Source of the DNA: Verrucomicrobiia bacterium
GTDB taxonomy: Bacteria > Verrucomicrobiota > Verrucomicrobiia > Limisphaerales > JADLHS01
Direction of reading: 5' to 3'
NCBI GenBank assembly: GCA_026125285.1
Contig: JAHCLO010000021.1
Coordinates: 1-64,000 of the forward strand
Length of the DNA: 64,000 nt
Shown: in pieces, positions 15,491 to 23,246 of the stretch
Layout: each line of letters opens with the position of its first letter
Position numbering within the stretch: position 1 is the first letter of the stretch
Position numbers and translations under genes: made by a program
The notes under the pieces: generated by a model
The model's input: only the letters and a program-made list of their open reading frames with translations
What the model was told of the DNA's origin: nothing
Databases searched by the model: none

Positions 15491-18400
15491 ATGCCTGCGC
15501 CCCGGGAAATCCTCGATCTCGTCGTCCGCTTCGAGCAACAACTCGAGGCCTACCAATCCGGCCAGTACAACGAAACGCAATTGCGCCGCGAATTCCTCGA
15601 TCCCTTCTTCAAGGCGCTCGGTTGGGACACGGACAACGTGCAGGGCTTTGCCGAGGCCTACAAGGATGTCATTCACGAGGATCAGGTGCGGGTGGGTGGA
15701 TTGCTCAAAGCGCCGGATTACTCCTTCCGCATCGGTGGCAATCGCAAGTTCTTTCTCGAAGCCAAGAAGCCCAGCGTCGCCATCAAGGACGAACCCGCGC
15801 CGGCCTTCCAACTGCGCCGTTACGCCTGGTCTGCCAAATTGCCGTTGAGCGTCCTGTCCGACTTCGAGGAACTCGCCATCTACGACGGCCGTTTCAAGCC
15901 GCACAAAAACGATCCCGCCGGCAAGGCCCGCATCTTCTATTGCACGTTTCGCGAATACGCCGAGAAATGGGACTGGATTTACGAACGCTTCTCCCGCGAA
16001 GCCGTGCTCAAGGGCGCGTTCGACAAATACGCCGAATCCACCAGGGCCAAACGCGGCACCTCGCAGGTGGACGATGAATTCCTCGCCACCATCGAAGGTT
16101 GGCGCAGGGAACTCGCCCAAAACCTCGCCCTCCGCAACCCGAAGCTCACCCAGCGCGAACTCAACTTTGCCGTCCAACGCATCATTGACCGCATCATCTT
16201 CCTGCGCATCTGTGAGGATCGGGGCATCGAGGACTACGGCCGGTTGCAGGCGCTCGTCAATGGCGACCGCATTTATCCGCGCCTCGCCAAGCTCTTTGAA
16301 GCGGCGGATGACCGCTACAATTCCGGCCTGTTCCATTTCAAGAAGGAGCCGGGCCGCCACGAAGCGCCGGACGAACTCACGCTCGAACTCGACATTGACG
16401 ACAAACTCCTGCGCGGCCTGTTGCGCGACCTTTACTATCCCGAAAGTCCGTATGAATTCTCCGTGCTCGACGCCGACATCCTCGGGCAGGTGTATGAACA
16501 ATTCCTCGGCAAAGTCATTCGCCTGACCGAAGGCCACCGCGCTGTGGTGGACGACAAACCCGAGGTCAAGAAAGCCGGCGGCGTTTATTACACGCCCACC
16601 TACATCGTGGACTACATCGTCCGGCAAACGGTGGGGAAACTGCTCACGGACATTTCGGACCATCTGGTTTCAAGTCGCACCGCTCCCCCTCACCCTGACC
16701 CTCTCCCTCAGGGAGAGGGAACAGCTACGAACGACCTCCGCAAATCCAACGCGTCCGGCTCCGACCCAGCGCGGGATACGTTTCTCCCTCTCCCCGGGGG
16801 AGAGGGCCTTTCCCCTCGCCCACGGGAGTGGGAGAGGGTGGCCGCAGGCCGGGTGAGGGCTGAGGGGGAGAAACAAATGTTTGTGGGTGAGGGCGGGCGT
16901 GGAACACTTTCAACTCGCTCCGCCACCGCCATTCTCAATCGCGTCGCCAAACTGCGCATCCTCGATCCCGCGTGCGGCAGCGGCTCGTTCCTCATCGGCG
17001 CGTATCAATTCCTGCTGGACTGGCATCTGCAATTCTACCTGGCCCACGATCCGCTCCGCTGGGCCAAAGGCGCGCGGCCCGCCCTCGTGCAGACCGGCAA
17101 AGGCTGGCGGCTCACCATCGCCGAGCGGAAACGAATTCTGCTCAACAACATTTATGGCGTGGACATTGACTCGCAGGCCGTGGAAGTCACCAAACTCTCG
17201 CTCCTGCTCAAGGTGCTCGAGGGCGAAACCGGCCAGACGCTCCAGACCATCTTCAATCTCTTCCGCGAACGCGCGCTGCCGGATTTGGGCGACAACATCA
17301 AATGCGGCAACTCGCTCATCGGCCCGGACTTTTACCAGCAAGCCGAACTCCCGCTGCTCACCGACGAGGAACGCTACCGCATCAACGTCTTCGACTGGCG
17401 GGCCGAGTTCCCGGAGATTTTCCGTGGCAGCCGACGTGAGTCGGCTCAAACCGATTCGGGGCGGGGAAAAGATGGAGCCGACTCACGTCGGCTGCTACAA
17501 GGCGAAGGCGATGGCGGCTTCGACGCGGTGATTGGGAATCCGCCGTACATCCGCATCCAGACGATGAAGGATTCGCAGCCGCAGGAGGTGAAATACTTCA
17601 GTCAGACCTACCGGGCCGCGAGCCAGGGCAATTACGACATCTACATTGTCTTTGTCGAACGCGGGCTGCAATTACTGAACAACTCGGGGCGACAAGGTTT
17701 TATCATTCCAAACAAATTCTTCCGCACTGATTACGGTGAAAGTCTGCGGAGGCTGCTCTCAGATGAGAAAGTTGTCGGCAAGATCGTCGACTTCGGGCAT
17801 AGCCAAGTGTTCAAGGCGACCACCTATACATGTCTGTTGTTTCTCCAACGTGCCAAAGCAAACTCCTACGAGTACGGCACGAGCGAAGCATCCGCGAAGT
17901 CTCTTTCGGGGGCCGCCTTCGCAAAGCGTGAAAGCAAATCGCTCACGGCGCGTGCTTGGACGTTCGAGAGTCTGGAAACCGCTTCGTTGCTCACCAAACT
18001 CGGCAATCGAACTACGCGACTGCTCGAGCTTCCCGCAGACATGAGCCGGGGCAGCAGCACGGGTGACGATGAGATTTTTGTTTTTGAGGGCGGAACACTG
18101 AAGGTCGAAAAGGAAATCGTCCGCGAACCACTTTTCGCCAGCGACTTCGGGCGCTACAGGTTTTCGCCAGCCGGCAAGTGGAAGGTCATCTTTCCTTACG
18201 TTTCTGAGAATGGGGAATTCCGGCTCTACACAGAGCAGGAACTCAAGCGACTTTTCCCTCGTGCTTACGCTTACCTGCATGAGAACCAACAAGGGTTGAA
18301 ACGTCGAAAGCAGTTCAAGGACTGGTTTGGATACAGCGCGCCGCGCAATCTCGCACTACATGACCAAGCTCAAATTGCCGTGCCCTTGCTCGCTGATCGT

Positions 18401-18853
18401 GGATTGTTTGCACTCATCCCGAGCCAAACGCGGGGGCAATTGTGTCCGATGGCGAGTGGCGGATTCACCATCACGCTTTCCAAACAGTGCCAATTAAAAG
18501 CTGAATATGTTCTGGGTCTGCTCAACTCAAAGCTTCTGTTCTGGCGCTTGCAGGGCATGAGCAATCTGTTTCGCGGAGGTTGGATCACTTGCACAAAGCA
18601 GTATTTCGGCGAGTTGCCAATCCGCACCATTAACTTCTCCGACAAAGCCGACAAAGCCGCGCACGACCGGATGGTTTCGCTGGTGGAAACGATGTTGGCG
18701 TTGCACCAGCAGTTGGCCGCCGCGCGCACGCCGCAGGAGCGCACCGCGCTCGAACGCCAGATTGCCGCCACGGACACGCAGATTGACCGCCTGGTCTATG
18801 ACCTCTACGGCCTGACCGAGGACGAAATCAAAATTGTGGAGGGCGCGGAATGA
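15491..18853 (+). CDS. Type IIG-like restriction-modification enzyme (nuclease plus N6-adenine methyltransferase)
   Basis: A 1120-residue fused enzyme from ATG 15491 (a TTG at 15467 is also in frame). The N-terminal HsdR_N-like nuclease shows the PD-(D/E)XK pattern: Pro75-Asp76 and Glu90-Ala-Lys92. The methyltransferase has YTPTYIVDYIV, motif I DPACGSGSF at about residue 492 and motif IV NPPY at 683. The C-terminal third resembles a TaqI/Eco57I-type target-recognition domain. Two palindromic repeats are read in frame: residues about 398-460 (before motif I) and 646-668 (before NPPY). The recognition region (about 17.6-18.6 kb) looks poorer in GC than the flanking parts, and the last 70 codons return to GC-rich. 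The stop overlaps the next gene's ATG. Whether the enzyme is active with two insertions is unknown. Confidence 0.9.
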   Translation: MPAPREILDLVVRFEQQLEAYQSGQYNETQLRREFLDPFFKALGWDTDNVQGFAEAYKDVIHEDQVRVGGLLKAPDYSFRIGGNRKFFLEAKKPSVAIKDEPAPAFQLRRYAWSAKLPLSVLSDFEELAIYDGRFKPHKNDPAGKARIFYCTFREYAEKWDWIYERFSREAVLKGAFDKYAESTRAKRGTSQVDDEFLATIEGWRRELAQNLALRNPKLTQRELNFAVQRIIDRIIFLRICEDRGIEDYGRLQALVNGDRIYPRLAKLFEAADDRYNSGLFHFKKEPGRHEAPDELTLELDIDDKLLRGLLRDLYYPESPYEFSVLDADILGQVYEQFLGKVIRLTEGHRAVVDDKPEVKKAGGVYYTPTYIVDYIVRQTVGKLLTDISDHLVSSRTAPPHPDPLPQGEGTATNDLRKSNASGSDPARDTFLPLPGGEGLSPRPREWERVAAGRVRAEGEKQMFVGEGGRGTLSTRSATAILNRVAKLRILDPACGSGSFLIGAYQFLLDWHLQFYLAHDPLRWAKGARPALVQTGKGWRLTIAERKRILLNNIYGVDIDSQAVEVTKLSLLLKVLEGETGQTLQTIFNLFRERALPDLGDNIKCGNSLIGPDFYQQAELPLLTDEERYRINVFDWRAEFPEIFRGSRRESAQTDSGRGKDGADSRRLLQGEGDGGFDAVIGNPPYIRIQTMKDSQPQEVKYFSQTYRAASQGNYDIYIVFVERGLQLLNNSGRQGFIIPNKFFRTDYGESLRRLLSDEKVVGKIVDFGHSQVFKATTYTCLLFLQRAKANSYEYGTSEASAKSLSGAAFAKRESKSLTARAWTFESLETASLLTKLGNRTTRLLELPADMSRGSSTGDDEIFVFEGGTLKVEKEIVREPLFASDFGRYRFSPAGKWKVIFPYVSENGEFRLYTEQELKRLFPRAYAYLHENQQGLKRRKQFKDWFGYSAPRNLALHDQAQIAVPLLADRGLFALIPSQTRGQLCPMASGGFTITLSKQCQLKAEYVLGLLNSKLLFWRLQGMSNLFRGGWITCTKQYFGELPIRTINFSDKADKAAHDRMVSLVETMLALHQQLAAARTPQERTALERQIAATDTQIDRLVYDLYGLTEDEIKIVEGAE
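16683..16870. repeat. Large imperfect palindrome (family C) inside the RM gene
   Basis: CTCCCCCTCACCCTGACCCT at the left end faces an inverted counterpart near 16835-16870. Internal inverted CCCTCTCCC/GGGAGAGGG motifs occur near 16700-16720 and 16785-16806. In frame it encodes a Pro/Glu/Gly-rich peptide containing PHPDPLPQGEG, a peptide often seen where this class of repeat is translated. It separates the YTPTYIVDYIV and DPACGSGSF methyltransferase blocks. Confidence 0.88.
17427..17495. repeat. Perfect 21-bp inverted repeat (family B) inside the RM gene
   Basis: Arms 17427-17447 and 17475-17495 are exact inverted copies of 21 bases around a 27-base loop; the arm core is AGCCGACGTGAGTCGGCT. 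It is read in frame and lies directly before the GFDAVIGNPPY motif, where related enzymes have only a few linker residues. Confidence 0.93.
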
Positions 18854-19812
18854 ACGTCGAAAAAATGTTCGACACATTCGTCAAGGAAGCAGGCGGCGAG
18901 CTTGTCAGTGAATTGCTGCCAAAATCGCCTTCGTTCGACAATGCAGATTACATCTTCCGCAAGCGGCAAACGGAGCCAGTGATTGGCGAGCTCAAGTGCC
19001 TGACGAAGGACCTGTTGCGAGAGGGCTACCATGACAAGTTGAACTCGCTTTACGAAAGTTGGATGGCCAAGGGGATTGCAAAGCCGATTTTGGGGCGAGT
19101 TACGGTAAACTCGAAAGATCTCCCGCATGAATGCCAGAACGAGCTTTTTAACCTGCTCAGGACGCCAATCAAGACGCATGTCAAGAAGGCGAACGAGCAG
19201 ATCAAGCAGACGAAGGCGCATTTTGGATTGAGTGATGCCAAGGGGTTACTGCTATTGGTCAACGACGGGAATTACTCCTTGGAATCTGACGTAGTGCTGT
19301 ATTTAACGGACAGGGTACTCGGGAACGACCACTCGGGAATCAATTCAGTCATTTACTTCACCGTGAACATGCTGGCCCGCATGCCCAATGTGGAGCGAGA
19401 CGTATTGGTGTGGTTGCAGGCACGGCGGAATGGCATTCCCAGTGTTTCGCATGAGTTCCTTGATTGGCTTCGTAATGGATGGCTGACCTTTTTTAACAAG
19501 CTGGCCGGCGGACCAGTTCCAACGTTCGTTGGGCAAAGCAGTCTGTTGCTCGAGCAAATTAGGTTCATGCGCCCACCCGAAGCGGGTCGATATTACGAAA
19601 GCCCACAAGGTTGGAAATTTCGATGTATGAAGATCAATCGCACTGAGGTGACATGGCTCCGATTCGATTTACCAATGGCTGGGAAGCTTTTGGCGGTAGA
19701 ATTCGTTCAAGATATCAAATACGCGCGCCATTATGCGTTAATCACCGACCCAACGGAAGTCAAGTGTCTCGACGGGAAATACCGAGTGATGCACAAACCT
19801 CGCGGAAAATAA
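18850..19812 (+). CDS. Uncharacterised RM-linked protein with PD-(D/E)XK-like motif
   Basis: A 320-residue protein whose ATG overlaps the RM stop codon (ATGA), so it is translationally coupled to the methyltransferase. I do not recognise the family. Near the N-terminus, NADYIFRKRQTEPVIGELKC gives an Asp followed by Glu-Leu-Lys, the spacing seen in PD-(D/E)XK nucleases; this is only a motif-level hint. The middle has KKANEQIKQTKAHFGL (helical) followed by GLLLLVNDGNYSLESD. There is no signal peptide or membrane segment. Base composition is clearly less GC-rich than most of the window, which suggests acquired DNA. A restriction, nuclease or modification-dependent role is plausible but unproven. 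Confidence 0.75.
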   Translation: MNVEKMFDTFVKEAGGELVSELLPKSPSFDNADYIFRKRQTEPVIGELKCLTKDLLREGYHDKLNSLYESWMAKGIAKPILGRVTVNSKDLPHECQNELFNLLRTPIKTHVKKANEQIKQTKAHFGLSDAKGLLLLVNDGNYSLESDVVLYLTDRVLGNDHSGINSVIYFTVNMLARMPNVERDVLVWLQARRNGIPSVSHEFLDWLRNGWLTFFNKLAGGPVPTFVGQSSLLLEQIRFMRPPEAGRYYESPQGWKFRCMKINRTEVTWLRFDLPMAGKLLAVEFVQDIKYARHYALITDPTEVKCLDGKYRVMHKPRGK

Positions 19813-19828
19813 TCCAACACAAGTTGAC

Positions 19829-19876
19829 CTGACTGAGGACGAAATTAAAATCGTGGAGCAGGGACATGACAAATAG
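19829..19876 (+). pseudogene. Remnant of the 3' end of a second RM gene
   Basis: Bases 19828-19858 match 18811-18841, the end of the live RM gene, at 28 of 31 positions. All three differences fall at third codon positions without changing LTEDEIKIVE. The remnant frame continues QGHDK and stops at 19874-19876, overlapping the start of the following gene just as the live RM stop overlaps its own downstream gene. This indicates a leftover tail of a homologous RM allele rather than a recent local duplication. Confidence 0.82.
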
Positions 19877-20435
19877 CATTGCCTTCAAACCGGGACCGGA
19901 GCAGAACGCGCTCAGTATTTTGTGGGACGGGTTGGTGCATTTGAACAAATGCATGACGAAACTGGAACTTGAGCAAGCCAGAGAATTCAAAGGAATGTTT
20001 ATAGGCGGTTCCGCATGGAACCACCCGGACCCCATTCTTCCAAGCTACTTTTTTTGGTACGCAACAAGTGCCTACAACTTTCTGATGCTGTTCGTCCACA
20101 CGTACATTTGCGCAGGGCAGGTTAGTAAGGATGCGGCGAATCTCTGTCCAGAGATGATTACATGGCGGAACAAGGTCGGGGCACATTTCGCGCATGTCTT
20201 CCCACGCAACGACTCGCTCGCCACTCGCGAAAACTCGCTTCTGTTATTGGTGGACTTTCAGTCGGACCTGAAGGATCCCCAACGAGTCCGCTTCTCGATC
20301 AACAAGTGGATTGTTGGCGATGGTCCTGATCCAACGAATCCAAATGCTCCAAGCAAAGGGGACACGCCAGCGTGGGGGTGGTCGCTGACTGTGGAACACG
20401 AGAAGATTGAGGCATTCTTGAAGAAGCACCTATGA
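19866..20435 (+). CDS. Uncharacterised defence-linked protein, possible HEPN-like
   Basis: A 189-residue soluble protein starting inside the RM-tail remnant. No family is recognised with certainty. Visible features are a helical N-terminal half (SILWDGLVHLNKCMTKLELE), an aromatic stretch YFFWYATSAYNFLMLFVH, and ITWRNKVGAHFAHVF. The last contains Arg-Asn-(x4)-His, the kind of R-x4-6-H motif that marks HEPN RNases. HEPN proteins are common in toxin-antitoxin and phage-defence loci, and the position behind an RM gene fits, but the assignment is a hypothesis from one motif and helical content. Composition is less GC-rich than the surrounding chromosome, as for the preceding gene. Confidence 0.7.
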   Translation: MTNSIAFKPGPEQNALSILWDGLVHLNKCMTKLELEQAREFKGMFIGGSAWNHPDPILPSYFFWYATSAYNFLMLFVHTYICAGQVSKDAANLCPEMITWRNKVGAHFAHVFPRNDSLATRENSLLLLVDFQSDLKDPQRVRFSINKWIVGDGPDPTNPNAPSKGDTPAWGWSLTVEHEKIEAFLKKHL

Positions 20436-20461
20436 ATATAGAGCGAATGAGCGCACACCGC

Positions 20462-20690
20462 GGAAGATCCCAACGGGATTTCGTCCACCAGCCCAGAGTT
20501 GCCGAGCCTGCGAGGCTACCCTGGGTCCGGCGGTGCGTTGCCCCACAACCCCAACGGGGTTGCGTCCATCCGGTCACGCCGATTTGCCCCAACCCCATTG
20601 GGGTTGCGGGTGTCTTGGATTCGATTCCCCAGGGTAGCGCGTGCCGCGCAACCCTGGGCTGGAGTCCATTGCCCCGTTGGGGCAAACCCA
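20462..20690. repeat. Array of short hairpin-forming repeats
   Basis: This 325-base stretch without a gene is packed with small inverted repeats: AACCCCAACGGGGTT, AACCCCATTGGGGTT, GCCCCGTTGGGGC, and a longer pair of CCCAGAGTTGCC and CCCAGGGTAGCG type blocks facing ACCCTGGG. At least five hairpins occur within about 230 bases. No coding signal or promoter is evident. It separates the defence locus from the next small gene. Confidence 0.82.
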
Positions 20691-20760
20691 AAGCCGCCGT
20701 GTTCTACAACCTCATGGGCGAAGAAGAAGCGCCGCCCTGCCGAACGGAAGGAGACAGATC

Positions 20761-21351
20761 ATGATCGAGGAAATGATGATTCATGGTTGTCCCGCCGGCT
20801 TGCCGGCTGCGGGTGCGGTGGCGCATCGTTCAGGGAACGCCGGCTTGAGCCGACAGATGTCCGGCAGAAAACATCGTCTGTCGGAAACGCCCAGGGTGAC
20901 AATGTCCGATCCGCCAGAAACGGGACATGAAGCGTCGTCGGGTTCTGATGACATCGCCATCTTGGAGACGCCCATCTTTCGCGCGCCGCCGGGCTGGTCC
21001 GGCCCGATGCGCGTTTCTCCCCGGTGCCGGATCGAACTGGACACGCCGATCTTGCCGGAATTGCTGGCGGACGGGGTTTGCGAGGAGGTGACCGCGTGGC
21101 TGGGGTTGCCAACGCCTTTGCCCCGTCGCTGGGTGCTGGAATTGGCGGGTTACGCCAACACGGTGTACGCGCACAGCGAACGGTTTCGTCGCCGCGTACG
21201 CGGCGGTGGGGATCGCGGTCGGGATCAACTTCAAGCGTTCATGCGGCACTGGCTGGCGGCCTTGCTGCGTTCCCGGCGACCGGACTTGTTTGCGCGACTG
21301 CCAGCGGATTACTGCATCGGGTCCGATTTGCCTGAAGGTAAGTGGTGTTAA
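20761..21351 (+). CDS. Hypothetical protein, conserved-looking C-terminal half
   Basis: The 196-residue frame starts at ATG 20761, preceded by a good ribosome-binding site (GGAAGGAGA, about 8 bases upstream). The N-terminal 70 residues look unstructured and low-complexity. The C-terminal half is richly patterned: LPRRWVLELAGYANTVYAH, then RDQLQAFMRHWLAALL, then RRPDLFARLPADYCIGSDLP. That block suggests a genuine small helical domain that I cannot name. There is no signal peptide or membrane helix. Codon use matches the GC-rich chromosome, unlike the preceding defence genes. Confidence 0.58.
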   Translation: MIEEMMIHGCPAGLPAAGAVAHRSGNAGLSRQMSGRKHRLSETPRVTMSDPPETGHEASSGSDDIAILETPIFRAPPGWSGPMRVSPRCRIELDTPILPELLADGVCEEVTAWLGLPTPLPRRWVLELAGYANTVYAHSERFRRRVRGGGDRGRDQLQAFMRHWLAALLRSRRPDLFARLPADYCIGSDLPEGKWC

Positions 21352-21382
21352 AACCAACGCCCCTCGGAAGTCATTTTCCACT

Positions 21383-21856
21383 TCAAAGCGCCGCCAGCAC
21401 TTCCGCCGCATGTTCCTCCGGCTTCACCTTGGGCCAAATCTTCTTGATGCGACCATCCGGCCCAATGAGGAATGTCACCCGGTGCGTGCCCAGGTATTTC
21501 CGGCCCATGAAAGTCTTCTGTCCCCACACGCCGTAAGCCTCGACAATTTTCTTATCCTCATCCGCCAGCAGCGGGAACGGTAGTTTGAATTTCCCGACAA
21601 ACTTATCGTGCGACTTCACGGAGTCGGTGCTCACGCCCAGGACGACAGCGCCCTGCTTCTTGAAATCGGCAAAGTGATCGCGGAAGGCGCAGGCTTCCTT
21701 CGTGCAACCGGGCGTGTCGTCTTTCGGATAGAAATACAGAATCACGTGCTTGCCTCTGAAATCCGCCAGCGAGACTTTGCCGCCGCCACTGGTGGCCGCA
21801 GCAAACGCGGGAGCCGGGTCGCCTTCCTTGAGCGTGAGTTTTAGTTCAGTGGCCAT
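21383..21856 (-). CDS. bcp: Thioredoxin-dependent peroxiredoxin (Bcp/PrxQ type)
   Basis: A 157-residue Bcp-type peroxidase detoxifying peroxides in the cytoplasm with electrons from thioredoxin. The active site is YPKDDTPGCTKEACAFRD, in which the peroxidatic Cys and a resolving Cys five residues later (C-x4-C) are both present, as in the atypical 2-Cys subgroup. The SLADFRGKHVILYFYP strand and VLGVSTDSVKSHDKF block are standard. The start at ATG 21856 gives MATELKLTLKEGDPAP, a normal family start. The pgsA-like gene lies upstream on the same strand 60 bases away, and the two may be co-transcribed. Confidence 0.95.
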   Translation of the reverse strand: MATELKLTLKEGDPAPAFAAATSGGGKVSLADFRGKHVILYFYPKDDTPGCTKEACAFRDHFADFKKQGAVVLGVSTDSVKSHDKFVGKFKLPFPLLADEDKKIVEAYGVWGQKTFMGRKYLGTHRVTFLIGPDGRIKKIWPKVKPEEHAAEVLAAL

Positions 21857-21916
21857 AATGTTGGTATTGCATGGAAGTGAAGTTAGCGCGGGTCAATCCG
21901 GGCGCAAGCCATGCCA

Positions 21917-22519
21917 TCAGGATTTCGCGGGCGGGGTCTTGGCCAGGCTGCTGGGACTGGCGCTCAACTGACGCACGCCGTCCCACACGTAGAGCAAACC
22001 GGAACCACCCGTGCAAATCGCGGCGGCGGCCGTCAGCCACACCAGCCAGCGCGCGCCCCATCCCGCATCCCAGCGCAGCAGAATCCAGAGCACGGACGCC
22101 ATTTGCAGCACCGTCGCCACCTTGCCCAGGATGCGCGGACGCACGTGGACCTTGCCGACGGTCAACTGAATGACCACCAGCCCGATCAACAGCAGAACGT
22201 CACGACCGATAATAGTGCCGGTCAGCCACAACGGAATCTGGCCGAGCAGCGGACCGTGATCGAAACTCAGCAACACCACAGCCGACACCAGGAGCAATTT
22301 ATCGGCGAGCGGATCGAGAATGGTGCCCAACTCACTGATCTGGTTGTAACGCCGCGCGATGTAGCCGTCCACCCCGTCGCAGATGGCTGCCACCGCAAAA
22401 GTGAACAGCGCGGCGATCAGGTGCAGTTCGTTGCCGGATTTGACGTAGTAAAGCACTTCGACGACAAAAAACGGAATCAACAGAATCCGTAGAATGGTGA
22501 CTTTGTTCGCCGTGGTCAT
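21917..22519 (-). CDS. pgsA: CDP-alcohol phosphatidyltransferase (PgsA-like)
   Basis: A 200-residue membrane protein with the complete CDP-alcohol phosphotransferase signature DG-x2-AR-x8-G-x3-D-x3-D, seen as DGYIARRYNQISELGTILDP followed by LAD. Several hydrophobic helices flank it, as expected for an inner-membrane enzyme. The most likely reaction is CDP-diacylglycerol plus glycerol-3-phosphate giving phosphatidylglycerophosphate, the committed step to phosphatidylglycerol. Related family members such as phosphatidylserine or cardiolipin synthases share the motif. Start MTTANKVTILRI is the normal PgsA opening (NxPNxxTxxR-like). Confidence 0.88.
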   Translation of the reverse strand: MTTANKVTILRILLIPFFVVEVLYYVKSGNELHLIAALFTFAVAAICDGVDGYIARRYNQISELGTILDPLADKLLLVSAVVLLSFDHGPLLGQIPLWLTGTIIGRDVLLLIGLVVIQLTVGKVHVRPRILGKVATVLQMASVLWILLRWDAGWGARWLVWLTAAAAICTGGSGLLYVWDGVRQLSASPSSLAKTPPAKS

Positions 22520-22674
22520 GGATGTTGCCAGCGGGGAATGTCCCGGAATCTCACGAATTAAACAAACCGATTTTTCGCGGCGACTGTCCCATCCGGTCCC
22601 AGGCTCGGAATTTTGTTTTTTCCTTCTCTGGATTGCGCTATACCACCGTCACCAACTGAGCCAACACTGAGACC

Positions 22675-23172
22675 ATGAACATGGATACGAAACCGCAAGT
22701 GGGCATTTTGATGGGCAGCGATTCCGATTGGCCCGTGATGAAAGCCGCGGCCGAGGCCCTGAAGGAATTCGGCATCGCCTCCGAGGCAAAAGTGATCTCC
22801 GCCCACCGGACGCCCCGCGACCTGGAACAATACGCCAGCGGGGCGCGGGATCGCGGGTTGCGCGTATTTATATGCGGCGCGGGCGGCGCGGCGCATTTGC
22901 CAGGCGTCACGGCGGCGTTCACCACGTTGCCGGTGATTGGGGTGCCGATTTTGGGGAAGGCGTTGGAGGGCATGGATTCGTTGTTCTCCATCGTTCAGAT
23001 GCCGCCCGGCGTGCCGGTGGCGACGGTCGGAATCAACGCGGCCAGAAACGCCGGCCTCCTCGCGGCGCAGATCATCGGCAGCGGCGACGCCGCGCTGCAG
23101 CAGCAGCTCGACGAATTCAAGCTACGGCTCGCCGCGGAATCGCGCGCCAAGAACCAGACGCTCGCCGCCTGA
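22675..23172 (+). CDS. purE: 5-(carboxyamino)imidazole ribonucleotide mutase
   Basis: A 165-residue PurE: it moves the carboxyl group of N5-CAIR to form CAIR in purine biosynthesis. Conserved blocks are [14 protein letters not shown] at the N-terminus, [10 protein letters not shown] (substrate-binding AHRTP motif), [14 protein letters not shown], and [21 protein letters not shown]. The ATG at 22675 gives MNMDTKP; a second ATG at 22681 is equally close. Length matches class I PurE. No purK is visible nearby, so the rest of the pathway is elsewhere. Confidence 0.96.
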   Translation: MNMDTKPQVGILMGSDSDWPVMKAAAEALKEFGIASEAKVISAHRTPRDLEQYASGARDRGLRVFICGAGGAAHLPGVTAAFTTLPVIGVPILGKALEGMDSLFSIVQMPPGVPVATVGINAARNAGLLAAQIIGSGDAALQQQLDEFKLRLAAESRAKNQTLAA

Positions 23173-23209
23173 CGTGAACCGGCCACAACTGATTCACCGC
23201 GCGACAGAA

Positions 23210-23236
23210 TCCGCCACCGCACGTCGGCGGCTACGG
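23210..23236. repeat. Single arm of a family B palindrome
   Basis: The arm matches the right arm of the palindrome inside the flavin reductase gene (40464-40490) at 23 of 27 positions, sharing CGTCGGCGGCTACGG. It lies alone in the 74-base gap between purE and the carbonic anhydrase gene, ending 10 bases before the latter's start codon. Confidence 0.65.
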
Positions 23237-23246
23237 AACGGAACCG

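Noticed and set aside
16670..16995. Three overlapping minus-strand frames with Pro/Ser/Arg-rich products near the family C repeat
   Set aside because: They lie on the repeat and its flanks inside the RM gene; such frames are a well-known by-product of this repeat type and carry no domain.
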